From assembly GCA_001725325.1 (NCBI GenBank), contig MEFY01000002.1, positions 2,297,559-2,361,558 on the forward strand: a stretch of 64,000 nt of DNA, in the 5' to 3' direction. This document shows, piece after piece, positions 23,788 to 32,970 of the stretch. The stretch comes from Leifsonia sp. SCN 70-46. Its GTDB lineage: Bacteria; Actinomycetota; Actinomycetes; Actinomycetales; Microbacteriaceae. Both the position numbers and the translations under genes were made by a program. Position 1 is the first letter of the stretch, and every line of letters begins with the position of its first letter. The notes beneath the pieces were generated by a model, which was not told the origin of the DNA, searched no databases, and saw only the letters and a list, made by a program, of their open reading frames with translations.

Positions 23788-24711
23788 TCAGGTCGGGTCG
23801 GCGGCCGTGAGGCGGTAGCCGACACCGCGCACGGTCTCGATCCAGCGCGGCTCCGACGGGTTCTCGCCGAGCTTCTTGCGCAGGTTGGCCATGTGCACCT
23901 CGATCGCGCGCTTGTCGGCGTCGCTCACGAAGTGCGACGTGACGTAGCTCTCGCCGCGCAGCAGCAGCACGAGGTCGGCCTTGGTGCGCACGCGCCGCGT
24001 GGTGCGCATGAGGCCCGCGAGCAGGTCGAACTCGCTGCGCGTGAGGTCGAGCTCCACCCCGTCCTGCTGCACGACGCGCGTGCCCGGGTTCACCCACAGG
24101 CCGTTGTGCTCGAGCCAGCCGTCGTCGTCCTGCTCGGCGACGGGGGCGGGCGCCGGCGGCGCGGCGGCGGCCGGGGGAGCGGTGACGACGGGGGCGGGGG
24201 CCGGGGGCTCCGGCACGGCCGCGGGCGGCACTGTCGCCACGGGCGCCGTGAACACCGCGGGGAAGGGCGCCTCGACGGGCGCGGGGGCCGGCACGGGGGC
24301 GGGAGCCGCGGGCGCGTCGGCCGCCAGGGCGCGCGGGCGGCGCAGCATCGCCTCGACGCGAGCGCGCAGCTCGCGCGGGCGGAACGGCTTGAGGATGTAG
24401 TCGTCGGCCCCGGCGTCGAGGCCCTGCAGGGCGTCGATCTCCTCACCGAGGGCCGTGAGCATGATGAGGTACGTGCTGCTGAAGTCGCGGATGCGGCGCG
24501 CGGTCTCGAACCCGTCCATGCCGGGCATGTTGACGTCGAGGGTGGTCACGAGGGGCTCGTAGTTGCGCACGGCCTGGATGCCGTCGAGTCCGTTGCCGGC
24601 TGTGATGACCTGGAAGCCCGCCTGCGTGAGCACGGTGTCGAGGAGGTGGCGGATGTCGGCGTCATCCTCGATCACGACGGCGACGCGTCGCGTCTCGGTG
24701 TTGTCGGACAT
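23788..24711 (-). CDS. OmpR-family response regulator with long Pro/Ala-rich linker
   Basis: Receiver VVIEDDADIRHLL...LDVNMPGMDGFE...LKPFRPREL; winged helix RSEFDLLAGLM...VHMANLRKKLGENPSEPRWIETVRGVGYRL; likely start MSDNTETRR at 24711. Confidence 0.92.
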   Translation of the reverse strand: MSDNTETRRVAVVIEDDADIRHLLDTVLTQAGFQVITAGNGLDGIQAVRNYEPLVTTLDVNMPGMDGFETARRIRDFSSTYLIMLTALGEEIDALQGLDAGADDYILKPFRPRELRARVEAMLRRPRALAADAPAAPAPVPAPAPVEAPFPAVFTAPVATVPPAAVPEPPAPAPVVTAPPAAAAPPAPAPVAEQDDDGWLEHNGLWVNPGTRVVQQDGVELDLTRSEFDLLAGLMRTTRRVRTKADLVLLLRGESYVTSHFVSDADKRAIEVHMANLRKKLGENPSEPRWIETVRGVGYRLTAADPT

Positions 24712-24740
24712 CTCTTCACTACCCCCAAGAGAGCGTCTGG

Positions 24741-25802
24741 TCAGGACGCTCCGTGCACGAGCTCGAGCGCCTGCTCGGGCCACCACCATCCCGCCGGCGG
24801 CCCGCCGTTGCATGTTCCGTCGCTCTCGCCCGGATTCTTTATCCACAGTCTAGCGTCCTGCGCGGTCCCGTCGTCAACCCCAGTTGGAGTGTCCCCCAGG
24901 GCGCGGCCCGGCGGATTGCACCAGTCGCCCGTCGCCCCGTTGCCGTTGCGGGACGTGTCGACGACGAAGTGCGCGCCGCCCACGAGCTCGCTGAGCGCCT
25001 GGCCGTAGTCGCGCTCGTCCTGCGTCGTGTTGAAGTTCGAGACGTTCGTCGCGAACCCGCGCACCTCGTCGATGCCCGCGGCCTTGAGCAGGGTGGCCAT
25101 CTGCTCGGGTGCGAGCCAGCTCGAGTGCCCGCCGTCGAGGTAAATGGTGGTCTGCTCGTTGGTGTCGAGTCGGGCGACGGCGTCGCGCAGGAGGGCGGCC
25201 GTCGCATCCTCGGTTCCGCACGAGGGGGAGAGGGCGAGGGCGTCGGGCTCGAGGATGACCACCGACGCCTGCCCGGCGAGCCCCTGGGCTATCGCGGACA
25301 CCCACAGCGGGTACTCCTGCGAGCTCGCCCCGCCCGCGGAGAAGTTGCCGCAGTCGCGGCTGGGGATGCCGTAGACGACGAAGACGGGCAGCTGCGACTT
25401 GGCCGCCGCGTCCGCCTCGATCGACGACACGAACTGGGTGATCTCTCCGGTGGGGTGCGCCTCGGGGAGCAGCCAGATCGCCGCGGGCGTGCGGGCGAGC
25501 TCGGCGAACGGCGCCGAGTTCTCCGTGCCGTTGGCGAGCTGCGCCGCGCGCGCCGCCGAGGAGCCGCCGTAGACGTAGAGGCCCTTGTCCGCGAAGGGGT
25601 TGTCCGACGCCGGGGCGCCCTTCGTCGAGAGGAACACGACGCCGATCACCCCCACGAGGAGCACGACACCCACGGCCGCAATCCACGCGCCGCTGCCGCG
25701 GCCCTGTACCCGTGCCAACCCGATCCCCGATCTGCGCCCGTTCCGGCCCCCCTCGGGCGCTACGGCGAATCTACTCCTGCGAGGAGCCGAGGCGCGCGAC
25801 AC
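24741..25802 (-). CDS. Glycoside hydrolase family 6 (endoglucanase/cellobiohydrolase-like), membrane-anchored or secreted
   Basis: N-terminal TM AWIAAVGVVLLVGVIGVVFL; GH6 motifs VYGIPSRDCGNFSAGG, VVILEPDALAL, IYLDGGHSSWLAPE, HFVVDTSRNGNG, WCNPPGRALG, LWIKNPGESDGTCNGGPPAGWWWP. The start may be internal (e.g. TTG at 25718), because the longest ORF overlaps bioY. Confidence 0.9.
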   Translation of the reverse strand: MSRASAPRRSRFAVAPEGGRNGRRSGIGLARVQGRGSGAWIAAVGVVLLVGVIGVVFLSTKGAPASDNPFADKGLYVYGGSSAARAAQLANGTENSAPFAELARTPAAIWLLPEAHPTGEITQFVSSIEADAAAKSQLPVFVVYGIPSRDCGNFSAGGASSQEYPLWVSAIAQGLAGQASVVILEPDALALSPSCGTEDATAALLRDAVARLDTNEQTTIYLDGGHSSWLAPEQMATLLKAAGIDEVRGFATNVSNFNTTQDERDYGQALSELVGGAHFVVDTSRNGNGATGDWCNPPGRALGDTPTGVDDGTAQDARLWIKNPGESDGTCNGGPPAGWWWPEQALELVHGAS

Positions 25803-26409
25803 CGCGCCACGCGAGCGGCAGGAGGGCCGCCGCGAGCACGGCCTTGAGCACGTCGCCCACGAGGAACGGCAGGATGCCCGCGCCGAACGTCGCCGCGGCG
25901 ACGCTGTCGTAGCCGAGGTAGTCGTGCCACACGGCGGGGCCGAGGTTGGAGAGCGAGACGGCGAGCCACGGCAGGCCGACCGCGTAGATCACGACCGTGC
26001 CGGCGAGGAACGAGACGAGGGTGCCGACGACCTTGCGGTCCCACTCGCGCTGGGCGAGCCAGCCCACGAGCGCCGCGGCGAGGATGAAGCCGACGATGAA
26101 GCCGCCCGAGGTGAGCGAGAACAGGCTTCCCGACTTGGCCTCGGCGAAGACCGGGAGCCCGAGCACGCCGACCGCGAGGTAGAGGCCCATGGAGAGCACG
26201 CCGCGCAGCGGACCGAGGGTCGTGCCCACGAGAAGCACCGCGAAGGTCTGCAGCGTCATGGGGACGGGCCACAGGGGCACGACGACCTGGGCCGCGATGG
26301 CCGTGAGCGCCGCGCCCGATGCGATGAGCACGACGTCGATCGCGAGGCGGCGGCTGAAGATCCGGTCGGCGAGCGTCTGGCGGCCGAAGGCGAGGGTCAG
26401 GTTCGTCAT
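25771..26409 (-). CDS. bioY: Biotin transporter BioY (ECF S component)
   Basis: VPLWPVPMTLQTFAVLLVGTTLGPLRGVLSMGLYLAVGVLGLPVFAE..GGFIVGF. Confidence 0.95.
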   Translation of the reverse strand: MTNLTLAFGRQTLADRIFSRRLAIDVVLIASGAALTAIAAQVVVPLWPVPMTLQTFAVLLVGTTLGPLRGVLSMGLYLAVGVLGLPVFAEAKSGSLFSLTSGGFIVGFILAAALVGWLAQREWDRKVVGTLVSFLAGTVVIYAVGLPWLAVSLSNLGPAVWHDYLGYDSVAAATFGAGILPFLVGDVLKAVLAAALLPLAWRGVARLGSSQE

Positions 26410-26479
26410 GGAAGTAGACTAGTGGGCTGGTGCGCCACCGGATCGTGCCCCTCCCCTCCAACAGAAGTGGACATTTGCT

Positions 26480-28078
26480 GTGCTCTCCGTACACGACCTC
26501 GAGCTTCGGGTCGGCGCACGCCTGCTCATGGACGGGGTGAACTTCCGCGTCGACCGCGGGGACAAGATCGGCCTCGTCGGCCGCAACGGGGCGGGCAAGA
26601 CCACTCTCACGAAGGTGCTCGCGGGCGAGCTGCCCCCCACCGCGGGCAAGATCGAGCGCGGCGGCGAGATCGGCTACCTGCCGCAGGACCCGCGCTCCGG
26701 CGACCCGGAGGAGCTCGCGCGCACGCGCATCCTCAACGCCCGCGGCCTGGGCGACCTGCTGCTCGGCATGACCGAGGCGAGCACCGCCATGGCGAGCGAC
26801 GACCCCGCGGTGAGCGCGGCCGCGATGAAGAAGTACGGCTCGCTCACCGACAGGTTCGAGGCGCTCGGCGGCTACGCTGCCGAGGCCGAGGCCGCCTCCA
26901 TCGCGAGCAACCTGAGCCTTCCCGACCGCATCCTCGACCAGCAGCTCAAGACGCTCTCGGGCGGCCAGCGCCGGCGCATCGAGCTCGCGCGCATCCTCTT
27001 CTCGGCCGCCGAGGTCATGATCCTCGACGAGCCGACGAACCACCTCGACGCCGACTCGGTCGTGTGGCTGCGCGAGTTCCTCAAGACCTACTCCGGCGGC
27101 TTCATCGTCATCTCGCACGATGTCGAGCTCGTGGGGGAGACCGTCAACAAGGTCTTCTACCTCGACGCCAACCGCCAGTGCATCGACGTGTACAACATGG
27201 GCTGGAAGAACTACCTGCGCCAGCGCGAGGCCGACGAGGAGCGCCGCAAGAAGGAGCGCGTCAACGTCGAGAAGAAGGCGACCCAGCTGCAGCTGCAGGC
27301 CGCCCGCTTCGGCGCCAAGGCGAGCAAGGCCGCCGCGGCCCATCAGATGGTCGCGCGCGCCGAGAAGATGCTCTCCGGCCTCGAGGAGGTGCGCACGGCC
27401 GACCGGGTCGCCAAGCTGCGCTTCCCGGACCCCGCCCCGTGCGGGCGCACGCCGCTGCTCGGCCACAACCTCTCGAAGAGCTACGGCTCACTCGAGATCT
27501 TCACGGCCGTCGACCTCGCAATCGACCGCGGCTCGAAGGTCGTCGTGCTCGGGCTCAACGGCGCGGGCAAGACGACGCTCCTGCGCATCCTCTCGGGCAC
27601 CGACAAGCCCGACACGGGCGTGATCGAGGCGGGCCACGGCCTGCGCATCGGCTACTACGCCCAAGAGCACGAGACCATCGACGTCAAGCGATCGGTGCTC
27701 GAGAACATGGTCTCGGCGTCGCCGAACATCACCGAGACCGAGGCGCGCCGCGTGCTGGGCTCGTTCCTGTTCACGGGCGACGACACCTCCAAGCCCGCCG
27801 GCGTGCTGTCGGGCGGCGAGAAGACGCGCCTCGCGCTCGCGATGATCGTCGTGAGCGGCGCCAACGTGCTGCTGCTCGACGAGCCGACCAACAACCTCGA
27901 CCCCGCGAGCCGCGAGGAGATCCTCGGGGCCCTCGCGGGCTACACGGGCGCCGTCGTGCTCGTGAGCCACGACGAGGGCGCGGTCGAGGCGCTCAACCCC
28001 GAGCGCGTGCTCATCCTGCCCGACGGCGTCGAGGACCACTGGAACAAGGACTACGCGGACCTCATCTCTCTCGCCTAG
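26480..28078 (+). CDS. ABC-F family ATP-binding protein
   Basis: Two NBDs (GRNGAGKTTLTKVL; GLNGAGKTTLLRIL), LSGGQRRRIELARIL and LSGGEKTRLALAMI signatures, no TM domain. Confidence 0.95.
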   Translation: MLSVHDLELRVGARLLMDGVNFRVDRGDKIGLVGRNGAGKTTLTKVLAGELPPTAGKIERGGEIGYLPQDPRSGDPEELARTRILNARGLGDLLLGMTEASTAMASDDPAVSAAAMKKYGSLTDRFEALGGYAAEAEAASIASNLSLPDRILDQQLKTLSGGQRRRIELARILFSAAEVMILDEPTNHLDADSVVWLREFLKTYSGGFIVISHDVELVGETVNKVFYLDANRQCIDVYNMGWKNYLRQREADEERRKKERVNVEKKATQLQLQAARFGAKASKAAAAHQMVARAEKMLSGLEEVRTADRVAKLRFPDPAPCGRTPLLGHNLSKSYGSLEIFTAVDLAIDRGSKVVVLGLNGAGKTTLLRILSGTDKPDTGVIEAGHGLRIGYYAQEHETIDVKRSVLENMVSASPNITETEARRVLGSFLFTGDDTSKPAGVLSGGEKTRLALAMIVVSGANVLLLDEPTNNLDPASREEILGALAGYTGAVVLVSHDEGAVEALNPERVLILPDGVEDHWNKDYADLISLA

Positions 28079-28821
28079 AGCACGGCGGAGAAGATGAGGG
28101 CGTTCATGCCCAGGTTGAAGCCCGCGTGCGCGGTGATCGCGCCCCAGAGCGAGCCCGAGAGCCGTCGGAACGCGAAGAACATGATCGACACGGCGAACAT
28201 CGCGGCGACCCAGAACAGCGCGGGCGCGGGCAGGAAGGCCCAGACACCCGACACGTAGACGATGCCGAAGTGCGCGAGGTGCACGAGGGCGAAGGCGGCG
28301 GCGTCGATGAGCGCGGCACTCCGGTTGCCCACGCCCGTGGACAGGCCCTCGTGGGCGAGGCCGCGGTACAGGATCTCCTCACCCAGCGGGCTGAAGGTCA
28401 TCCCGATGCCCGCGAAGATGAGGAAGAACATGAGGCGCTCGCCCTCGCCCAGCGGGCTGGGAACCGCGGAGTACGACCGGGCGATGTACACGAACGGATG
28501 CTCGACCGTCGTGCCCCACAGCGCGAACCCGACCAGATGGACTAGGGCGGCGGAACCGAGCCCGGCGAGGGCCGCCGGCACCAGCCACCTGGCGCGCGCG
28601 GGGCGGACCAGCCCGATCCGCCGTCTGCCCTCGCGCGTGAGCAGCACCCACGGCAGCGCGATCATCGCGGCGAACACGACGCCCACGACCTGGTAGCTGC
28701 CGGTCACGTTCGCCTGGAGCACGAGCGCCACGCGGACGACGCCGAACAGCACGAGCAGGATGACCGCCGAGCGGACATCGAGGGCGAAGAAGCGGCGGAA
28801 CGGCGTGCGGATGGGGTTCAC
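28075..28821 (-). CDS. CPBP family intramembrane metalloprotease (CAAX protease-like)
   Basis: SPLGEEILYRGLAHE (EExxxR), multiple TM helices. Confidence 0.9.
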   Translation of the reverse strand: MNPIRTPFRRFFALDVRSAVILLVLFGVVRVALVLQANVTGSYQVVGVVFAAMIALPWVLLTREGRRRIGLVRPARARWLVPAALAGLGSAALVHLVGFALWGTTVEHPFVYIARSYSAVPSPLGEGERLMFFLIFAGIGMTFSPLGEEILYRGLAHEGLSTGVGNRSAALIDAAAFALVHLAHFGIVYVSGVWAFLPAPALFWVAAMFAVSIMFFAFRRLSGSLWGAITAHAGFNLGMNALIFSAVL

Positions 28822-28861
28822 GCCGCGAGCCTAGTGAGCCGCCCGCCCGTGCACAGGTGGG

Positions 28862-29710
28862 CTAACCCCCGGGATGCGCGTCGAGCAGCTCGTCCTCGAT
28901 CTCGGCGTCGGACTTGGGCTTCGCCGCGGCCTTGCGGCGCCGCGCCTCCGCGCGCACGCGCTCCTCGGGATCGTCGGCGTTGCGGATGCGGTACTCCTGC
29001 CGCACCGCCCAGCCCAGCCCGATGAACGCCATGACGCCGAACGCGACCCACTGGAACGCGTACGACAGGTGCGGGCCCTCGTCGGCGACGGGCTTCGTCG
29101 CCGCGGTCGGACGCGCCGCGGTCGCCGGGTCCTCGCTCGCGAGCAGCCCGTAGGCGCCCGTGTAGAGCTCGCCGCCCACGAGCTCGGCGATGGTCGGGAG
29201 GTTGATCGTGGCGACCTGCCCCGCGGGCGCCGAGCGCCCCGCGATGACGGGCTCGCCCGCCTTGAGGCGCGCCACGACGGTCACGGGCCCCTCGGGCGGT
29301 GCGGGGTCGATGTCGGGCAGGTCCTGCTCGTTGCCGGTGGGCAGCCAGCCGCGGTCGACGACGAAGATGCGTCCGTCGTCGAGCTGGAAGGGGACGAGCT
29401 GCTCGAACCCCGGGTTGCCGTCGAGCGGGCGGCCGCGCACGAGCAGCTCCTCGTCGGTGAGGTAGCGGCCCGAGAGCGTGACGGAGACCCACTTGTCGTC
29501 GGCGTCGAAGGAGTCGAGGCGGGGGAGCACGTCGGCGACGGGGCGCGGCGGGGCATCCCAGTTCTGCTCGACGCGGGCGATGTCGGCGCGTGCCTCGTCA
29601 CGGCGCGCGAGCTGCCACAGCGAGAGGAAGACGCACGCGACGGCGAACACCACGACGAGGGCGAGGTAGCCGATCCAACGGCGGGAGAGGGTGAAGCGCC
29701 AGCCGTTCAT
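28862..29710 (-). CDS. SURF1 family cytochrome oxidase biogenesis protein
   Basis: FTLSRRWIGYLALVVVFAVACVFLSLWQLARRDEA; VLVRGRPLDGNPGFEQLVPFQLDDGRIFVVDRGWLPTG; C-terminal TM; start MNGWRF at 29710. Confidence 0.92.
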   Translation of the reverse strand: MNGWRFTLSRRWIGYLALVVVFAVACVFLSLWQLARRDEARADIARVEQNWDAPPRPVADVLPRLDSFDADDKWVSVTLSGRYLTDEELLVRGRPLDGNPGFEQLVPFQLDDGRIFVVDRGWLPTGNEQDLPDIDPAPPEGPVTVVARLKAGEPVIAGRSAPAGQVATINLPTIAELVGGELYTGAYGLLASEDPATAARPTAATKPVADEGPHLSYAFQWVAFGVMAFIGLGWAVRQEYRIRNADDPEERVRAEARRRKAAAKPKSDAEIEDELLDAHPGG

Positions 29711-29931
29711 ACCCGCTCGACCGCCTCGCCCACGGGGGTCACCGTCACGGGGAAGTCGCGCGACGCGAGGTAGTCGCTGAGGAAGCCGACGTGCTCGTCG
29801 CACGCGAGCCAGGTCTTCACGCGGTCCTCCCCGTGGATGCGCGGGTTGCGCCAGTGCACGGCGAACACCGCCTCGGTGCCGCACCCGGCGCGCGAGCAGC
29901 GCTGCGTCGCGGGGCCGTCCGCGCCGATCAT
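29707..29931 (-). CDS. Small conserved hypothetical protein with Cys-rich N-terminus
   Basis: MIGADGPATQRCSRAGCGTEAVFAVHWRNPRIHGEDRVKTWLACDEHVGFLSDYLASRDFPV; ATGA overlaps with both neighbours. Confidence 0.75.
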   Translation of the reverse strand: MIGADGPATQRCSRAGCGTEAVFAVHWRNPRIHGEDRVKTWLACDEHVGFLSDYLASRDFPVTVTPVGEAVERV

Positions 29932-30212
29932 CCCTCGAGCTCGCGGTGCCGGTCGCGCCGCGCGCGCACGAGCCCGCCGGGACGCACGACGGTTCCGCCC
30001 GGGCGCCCTCCGACGTTGGCGAGGACAACGGCGACGTAGGGCAGGAACACCGCGCCGAGGGCCGGGAGCAGGATCCACCAGCCGCGCACGAATATGCACA
30101 GCACGACGCACACGACACGGATGCTCATGGCGATCCCGTAGCGCACCATGCGGCGGTGGCGATCGTCGTCGGGGGACTCCGGGAGGGAGGTTATCGACTG
30201 CGGCTGGTTCAT
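29928..30212 (-). CDS. DUF3099-like small membrane protein
   Basis: PQSITSLPESPDDDRHRRMVRYGIAMSIRVVCVVLCIFVRGWWILLPALGAVFLPYVAVVLAN. Confidence 0.82.
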   Translation of the reverse strand: MNQPQSITSLPESPDDDRHRRMVRYGIAMSIRVVCVVLCIFVRGWWILLPALGAVFLPYVAVVLANVGGRPGGTVVRPGGLVRARRDRHRELEG

Positions 30213-30259
30213 TTGGTCCCAGCCTACGTCGCCTTCCTGCGAACCATAGGATGGTCCGC

Positions 30260-30970
30260 ATGACTACCGCCAGGACCGTTCTGATCACCGGGGGAAACCG
30301 AGGCATCGGCTACGCCATCGCCGAGGAGTTCGTGGCCCAGGGCCACCGCGTCGCGGTCACGGCGCGCTCAGGATCCGGCCCCGAGGGCAGCCTCACCGTC
30401 ATCGCCGACGTCACCGACTCCGCGTCGATCGACGCCGCGTTCACCGAGGTCGAGGAGAAGCTCGGCCCCGTGGAGGTCGTCGTGGCCAACGCGGGCATCA
30501 CGCGCGACCTGCTGCTGCTGAGGATGTCGGAGGACGACTTCACCGACGTCATCGACACCAACCTCAACGGCGCGTTCCGCGTCGTCAAGCGCGCGTCGAA
30601 GGGCATGCTCAAGGCGAAGTTCGGCCGCATCATCCTCGTGTCGAGCGTCGTCGGACTGCTGGGCTCGGCCGGCCAGATCAACTACTCGGCGTCGAAGAGC
30701 GGCCTCATCGGCCTCGCCCGCTCGATCACGCGCGAGCTCGGCTCGCGCAACATCACCGCCAACGTCGTGGCGCCCGGGTTCATCGAGACCGACATGACCG
30801 CCGAGCTCTCGCCCGAGCTGCAGGAGGCTTACATCAAGCAGATCCCGGCGGGCCGCTACGCGAGCCCGCTCGAGGTCGCGAAGGTCATCGCGTGGCTCGC
30901 GGGGGACGACGCCGCGTACATCTCGGGCGCGGTCATCCCCGTCGACGGCGGCCTCGGGATGGGGCACTGA
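30260..30970 (+). CDS. fabG: 3-oxoacyl-ACP reductase (FabG-type SDR)
   Basis: TVLITGGNRGIGYAIAEEF; VANAGITRD; NYSASKSGLIGLARSITRELGSRNITANVVAPGFIETDM; alternative in-frame ATG at 30251. Confidence 0.93.
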   Translation: MTTARTVLITGGNRGIGYAIAEEFVAQGHRVAVTARSGSGPEGSLTVIADVTDSASIDAAFTEVEEKLGPVEVVVANAGITRDLLLLRMSEDDFTDVIDTNLNGAFRVVKRASKGMLKAKFGRIILVSSVVGLLGSAGQINYSASKSGLIGLARSITRELGSRNITANVVAPGFIETDMTAELSPELQEAYIKQIPAGRYASPLEVAKVIAWLAGDDAAYISGAVIPVDGGLGMGH

Positions 30971-30977
30971 CGGTCGT

Positions 30978-31616
30978 CTAGCCGCGCAGCCCCAGGAGGG
31001 GCAGCACCTGCGAGAGGTCGCGCCGGTCGATGAGCACGCCCGCGAGATCGCGCACGGGGGCTTTCGCGTCGAAGCCCACCGCGAGGCCCGCGATGGCCAT
31101 CATCGTGAGGTCGTTGGCGCCGTCGCCCACCGCGACCGTGCGCGAGAGGGGCACGCCGCACTCTCCGGCCCACTCCGTGAGGGTCGTGGCCTTGGCCCTC
31201 GCGTCGATGATGGGCCCCGTGAGCCCGCCCGTGAGCACGCCGTCGGCGACCTCGAGCCGGTTGGCGCGCCAGTAGTCGAGCCCGAGCTGCTCGGCGACGG
31301 GGTCGACCACCTCGTGGAACCCGCCGGAGACGACCCCCACGCACCCGCCGGCGGCGTGGATGCCCGCGACCATGTCCGGCACGCCCGCGGTCACGCGCAC
31401 CTGCGCTCCCACGGCCTCGAACACCGACTGGGGGAGCCCCCGGAGCGTCGCGACGCGCGCGCGCAGGCTCTCCTCGAAGTCGAGCTCGCCATTCATGGCG
31501 CGGAACGTGATGCGCTCGACCTCGGGCAGCGAGCCCGCGTGCGCGGCGAGGAGCTCGATGACCTCGTCCTCGATGAGGGTGGAGTCGACGTCGAGGACGA
31601 CCAGGAAGCGTGCCAC
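30978..31616 (-). CDS. serB: Phosphoserine phosphatase
   Basis: LVVLDVDSTLIEDEVIELLAAHAG (DxDST); GVVSGGFHEV; VAVGDGANDLTMM. Confidence 0.94.
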   Translation of the reverse strand: MARFLVVLDVDSTLIEDEVIELLAAHAGSLPEVERITFRAMNGELDFEESLRARVATLRGLPQSVFEAVGAQVRVTAGVPDMVAGIHAAGGCVGVVSGGFHEVVDPVAEQLGLDYWRANRLEVADGVLTGGLTGPIIDARAKATTLTEWAGECGVPLSRTVAVGDGANDLTMMAIAGLAVGFDAKAPVRDLAGVLIDRRDLSQVLPLLGLRG

Positions 31617-31645
31617 GGGTCCGGTTACTTCCTTCGGGGTCGGGA

Positions 31646-32884
31646 TCAGCTGACGACGGCTCCCTTGCCCACGACGGTGATCCCCGTCTCGGTGACGGTG
31701 AAGCCGCGCGCGCGATCAGCCTCGTGGTCGACGCCCACCGAGGCCCCCTCGGCGACGACGACGTCCTTGTCGAGGATAGCGCGGCGCACGGTAGCGTTCG
31801 CGCCGATGGTCACGCGCTCGAACAGCACCGAGTCGGTCACGTTCGAGCCCGAGTCGACGTTCGACCACGGCCCGATGACGCTGCGCTCGATGTGCGCCCC
31901 CGAGACGACGCAGCCGAGCGACACGATCGAGTCGATCGTCTGGCCCAGGTTGCCCTTGGCGTCGCGCACGAACTTGGCGGGCGGGGAGTTGACCTGCTGG
32001 CTGAAGATCGGCCACTCGTTGTTGTACAGGTTGAAGATCGGCAGCGCCGAGATGAGGTCCTGGTGCGCGTCGAAGAACGACTCGATCGTCCCCACATCGC
32101 GCCAGTAGAACCGGTCGCGGTCGGTCGAGCCCGGGACCTCGTTGCGGTTGAGGTCGTAGACGCCCGCGAGCCCGCGCGACACGAAGTCGGGCACGATGTC
32201 GCCGCCCATGTCGTGGTTGGAGTCGCTGCGGTCGCCGTCGCGCAGCACGGCGTCGATGAGCACGTCCGCGTCGAAGATGTAGTTGCCCATGGACGCGAGC
32301 ACCTCGCCGGGGGAGTCGGAGAGCCCCACGGCGTTCTGCGGCTTCTCGTGGAACGCGGCGATGCGCGTGGGGTCGTCGGCATCCACCTCGATGACACCGA
32401 ACTGGTCGGCGAGCGAGATGGGCTGGCGGATCGCGGCGACCGTGACGCCCAGGCCCGAGGCGATGTGCGCCTCGATCATCTGGCTGAAGTCCATGCGGTA
32501 GACGTGGTCGGCGCCCACGACGACGACGATGTCGGGCTTCTCGTCGCGCAGCAGGTTGAGGCTCTGCAGGATGGCGTCGGCCGATCCGCTGAACCAGCGC
32601 TTGCCGAGCCGCTGCTGCGCGGGCACGGAGGCTACGTAGGCGTTGAGCAGGCCGCTCAGGCGCCACGTCTGCGACACGTGCCGGTCGAGGCTGTGCGACT
32701 TGTACTGCGTGAGCACGACGATCTGCCGCAGGCCCGAGTTGATGAGGTTGCTCAGCGCGAAGTCGATCAGCCGGTACCCGCCCGCGAACGGGACCGCGGG
32801 CTTCGCCCTGTCCGCGGTCAGGGGCATGAGCCGCTTGCCCTCGCCACCAGCGAGGACGATACCGAAAATCTTCTTCGACGCCAT
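31646..32884 (-). CDS. glgC: Glucose-1-phosphate adenylyltransferase
   Basis: [54 protein letters not shown]. Confidence 0.97.
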   Translation of the reverse strand: MASKKIFGIVLAGGEGKRLMPLTADRAKPAVPFAGGYRLIDFALSNLINSGLRQIVVLTQYKSHSLDRHVSQTWRLSGLLNAYVASVPAQQRLGKRWFSGSADAILQSLNLLRDEKPDIVVVVGADHVYRMDFSQMIEAHIASGLGVTVAAIRQPISLADQFGVIEVDADDPTRIAAFHEKPQNAVGLSDSPGEVLASMGNYIFDADVLIDAVLRDGDRSDSNHDMGGDIVPDFVSRGLAGVYDLNRNEVPGSTDRDRFYWRDVGTIESFFDAHQDLISALPIFNLYNNEWPIFSQQVNSPPAKFVRDAKGNLGQTIDSIVSLGCVVSGAHIERSVIGPWSNVDSGSNVTDSVLFERVTIGANATVRRAILDKDVVVAEGASVGVDHEADRARGFTVTETGITVVGKGAVVS

Positions 32885-32970
32885 GTGCCAACAGTATGCG
32901 AGCGGCGCGAGCGCGCACTAGCGACAGGCGGTGCCCGAGGTCAGGGAAAAAAGCAGGTAGCGTCTTGTGG

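Noticed and set aside
24118-24330. GC-rich repetitive tract, considered as a repeat/CRISPR-like array
   Set aside because: It simply encodes the Pro/Ala-rich linker of the response regulator; units are irregular with no constant repeat/spacer structure
22111-25008. 965-aa plus-strand ORF opposite GT2/regulator/GH6
   Set aside because: Low-complexity Arg/Ala/Asp/Val-rich antisense translation typical of high-GC codon structure; real genes are on the minus strand
25585-28545. 986-aa plus-strand ORF
   Set aside because: Arg/Ala-rich off-frame reading over bioY and the ABC-F gene
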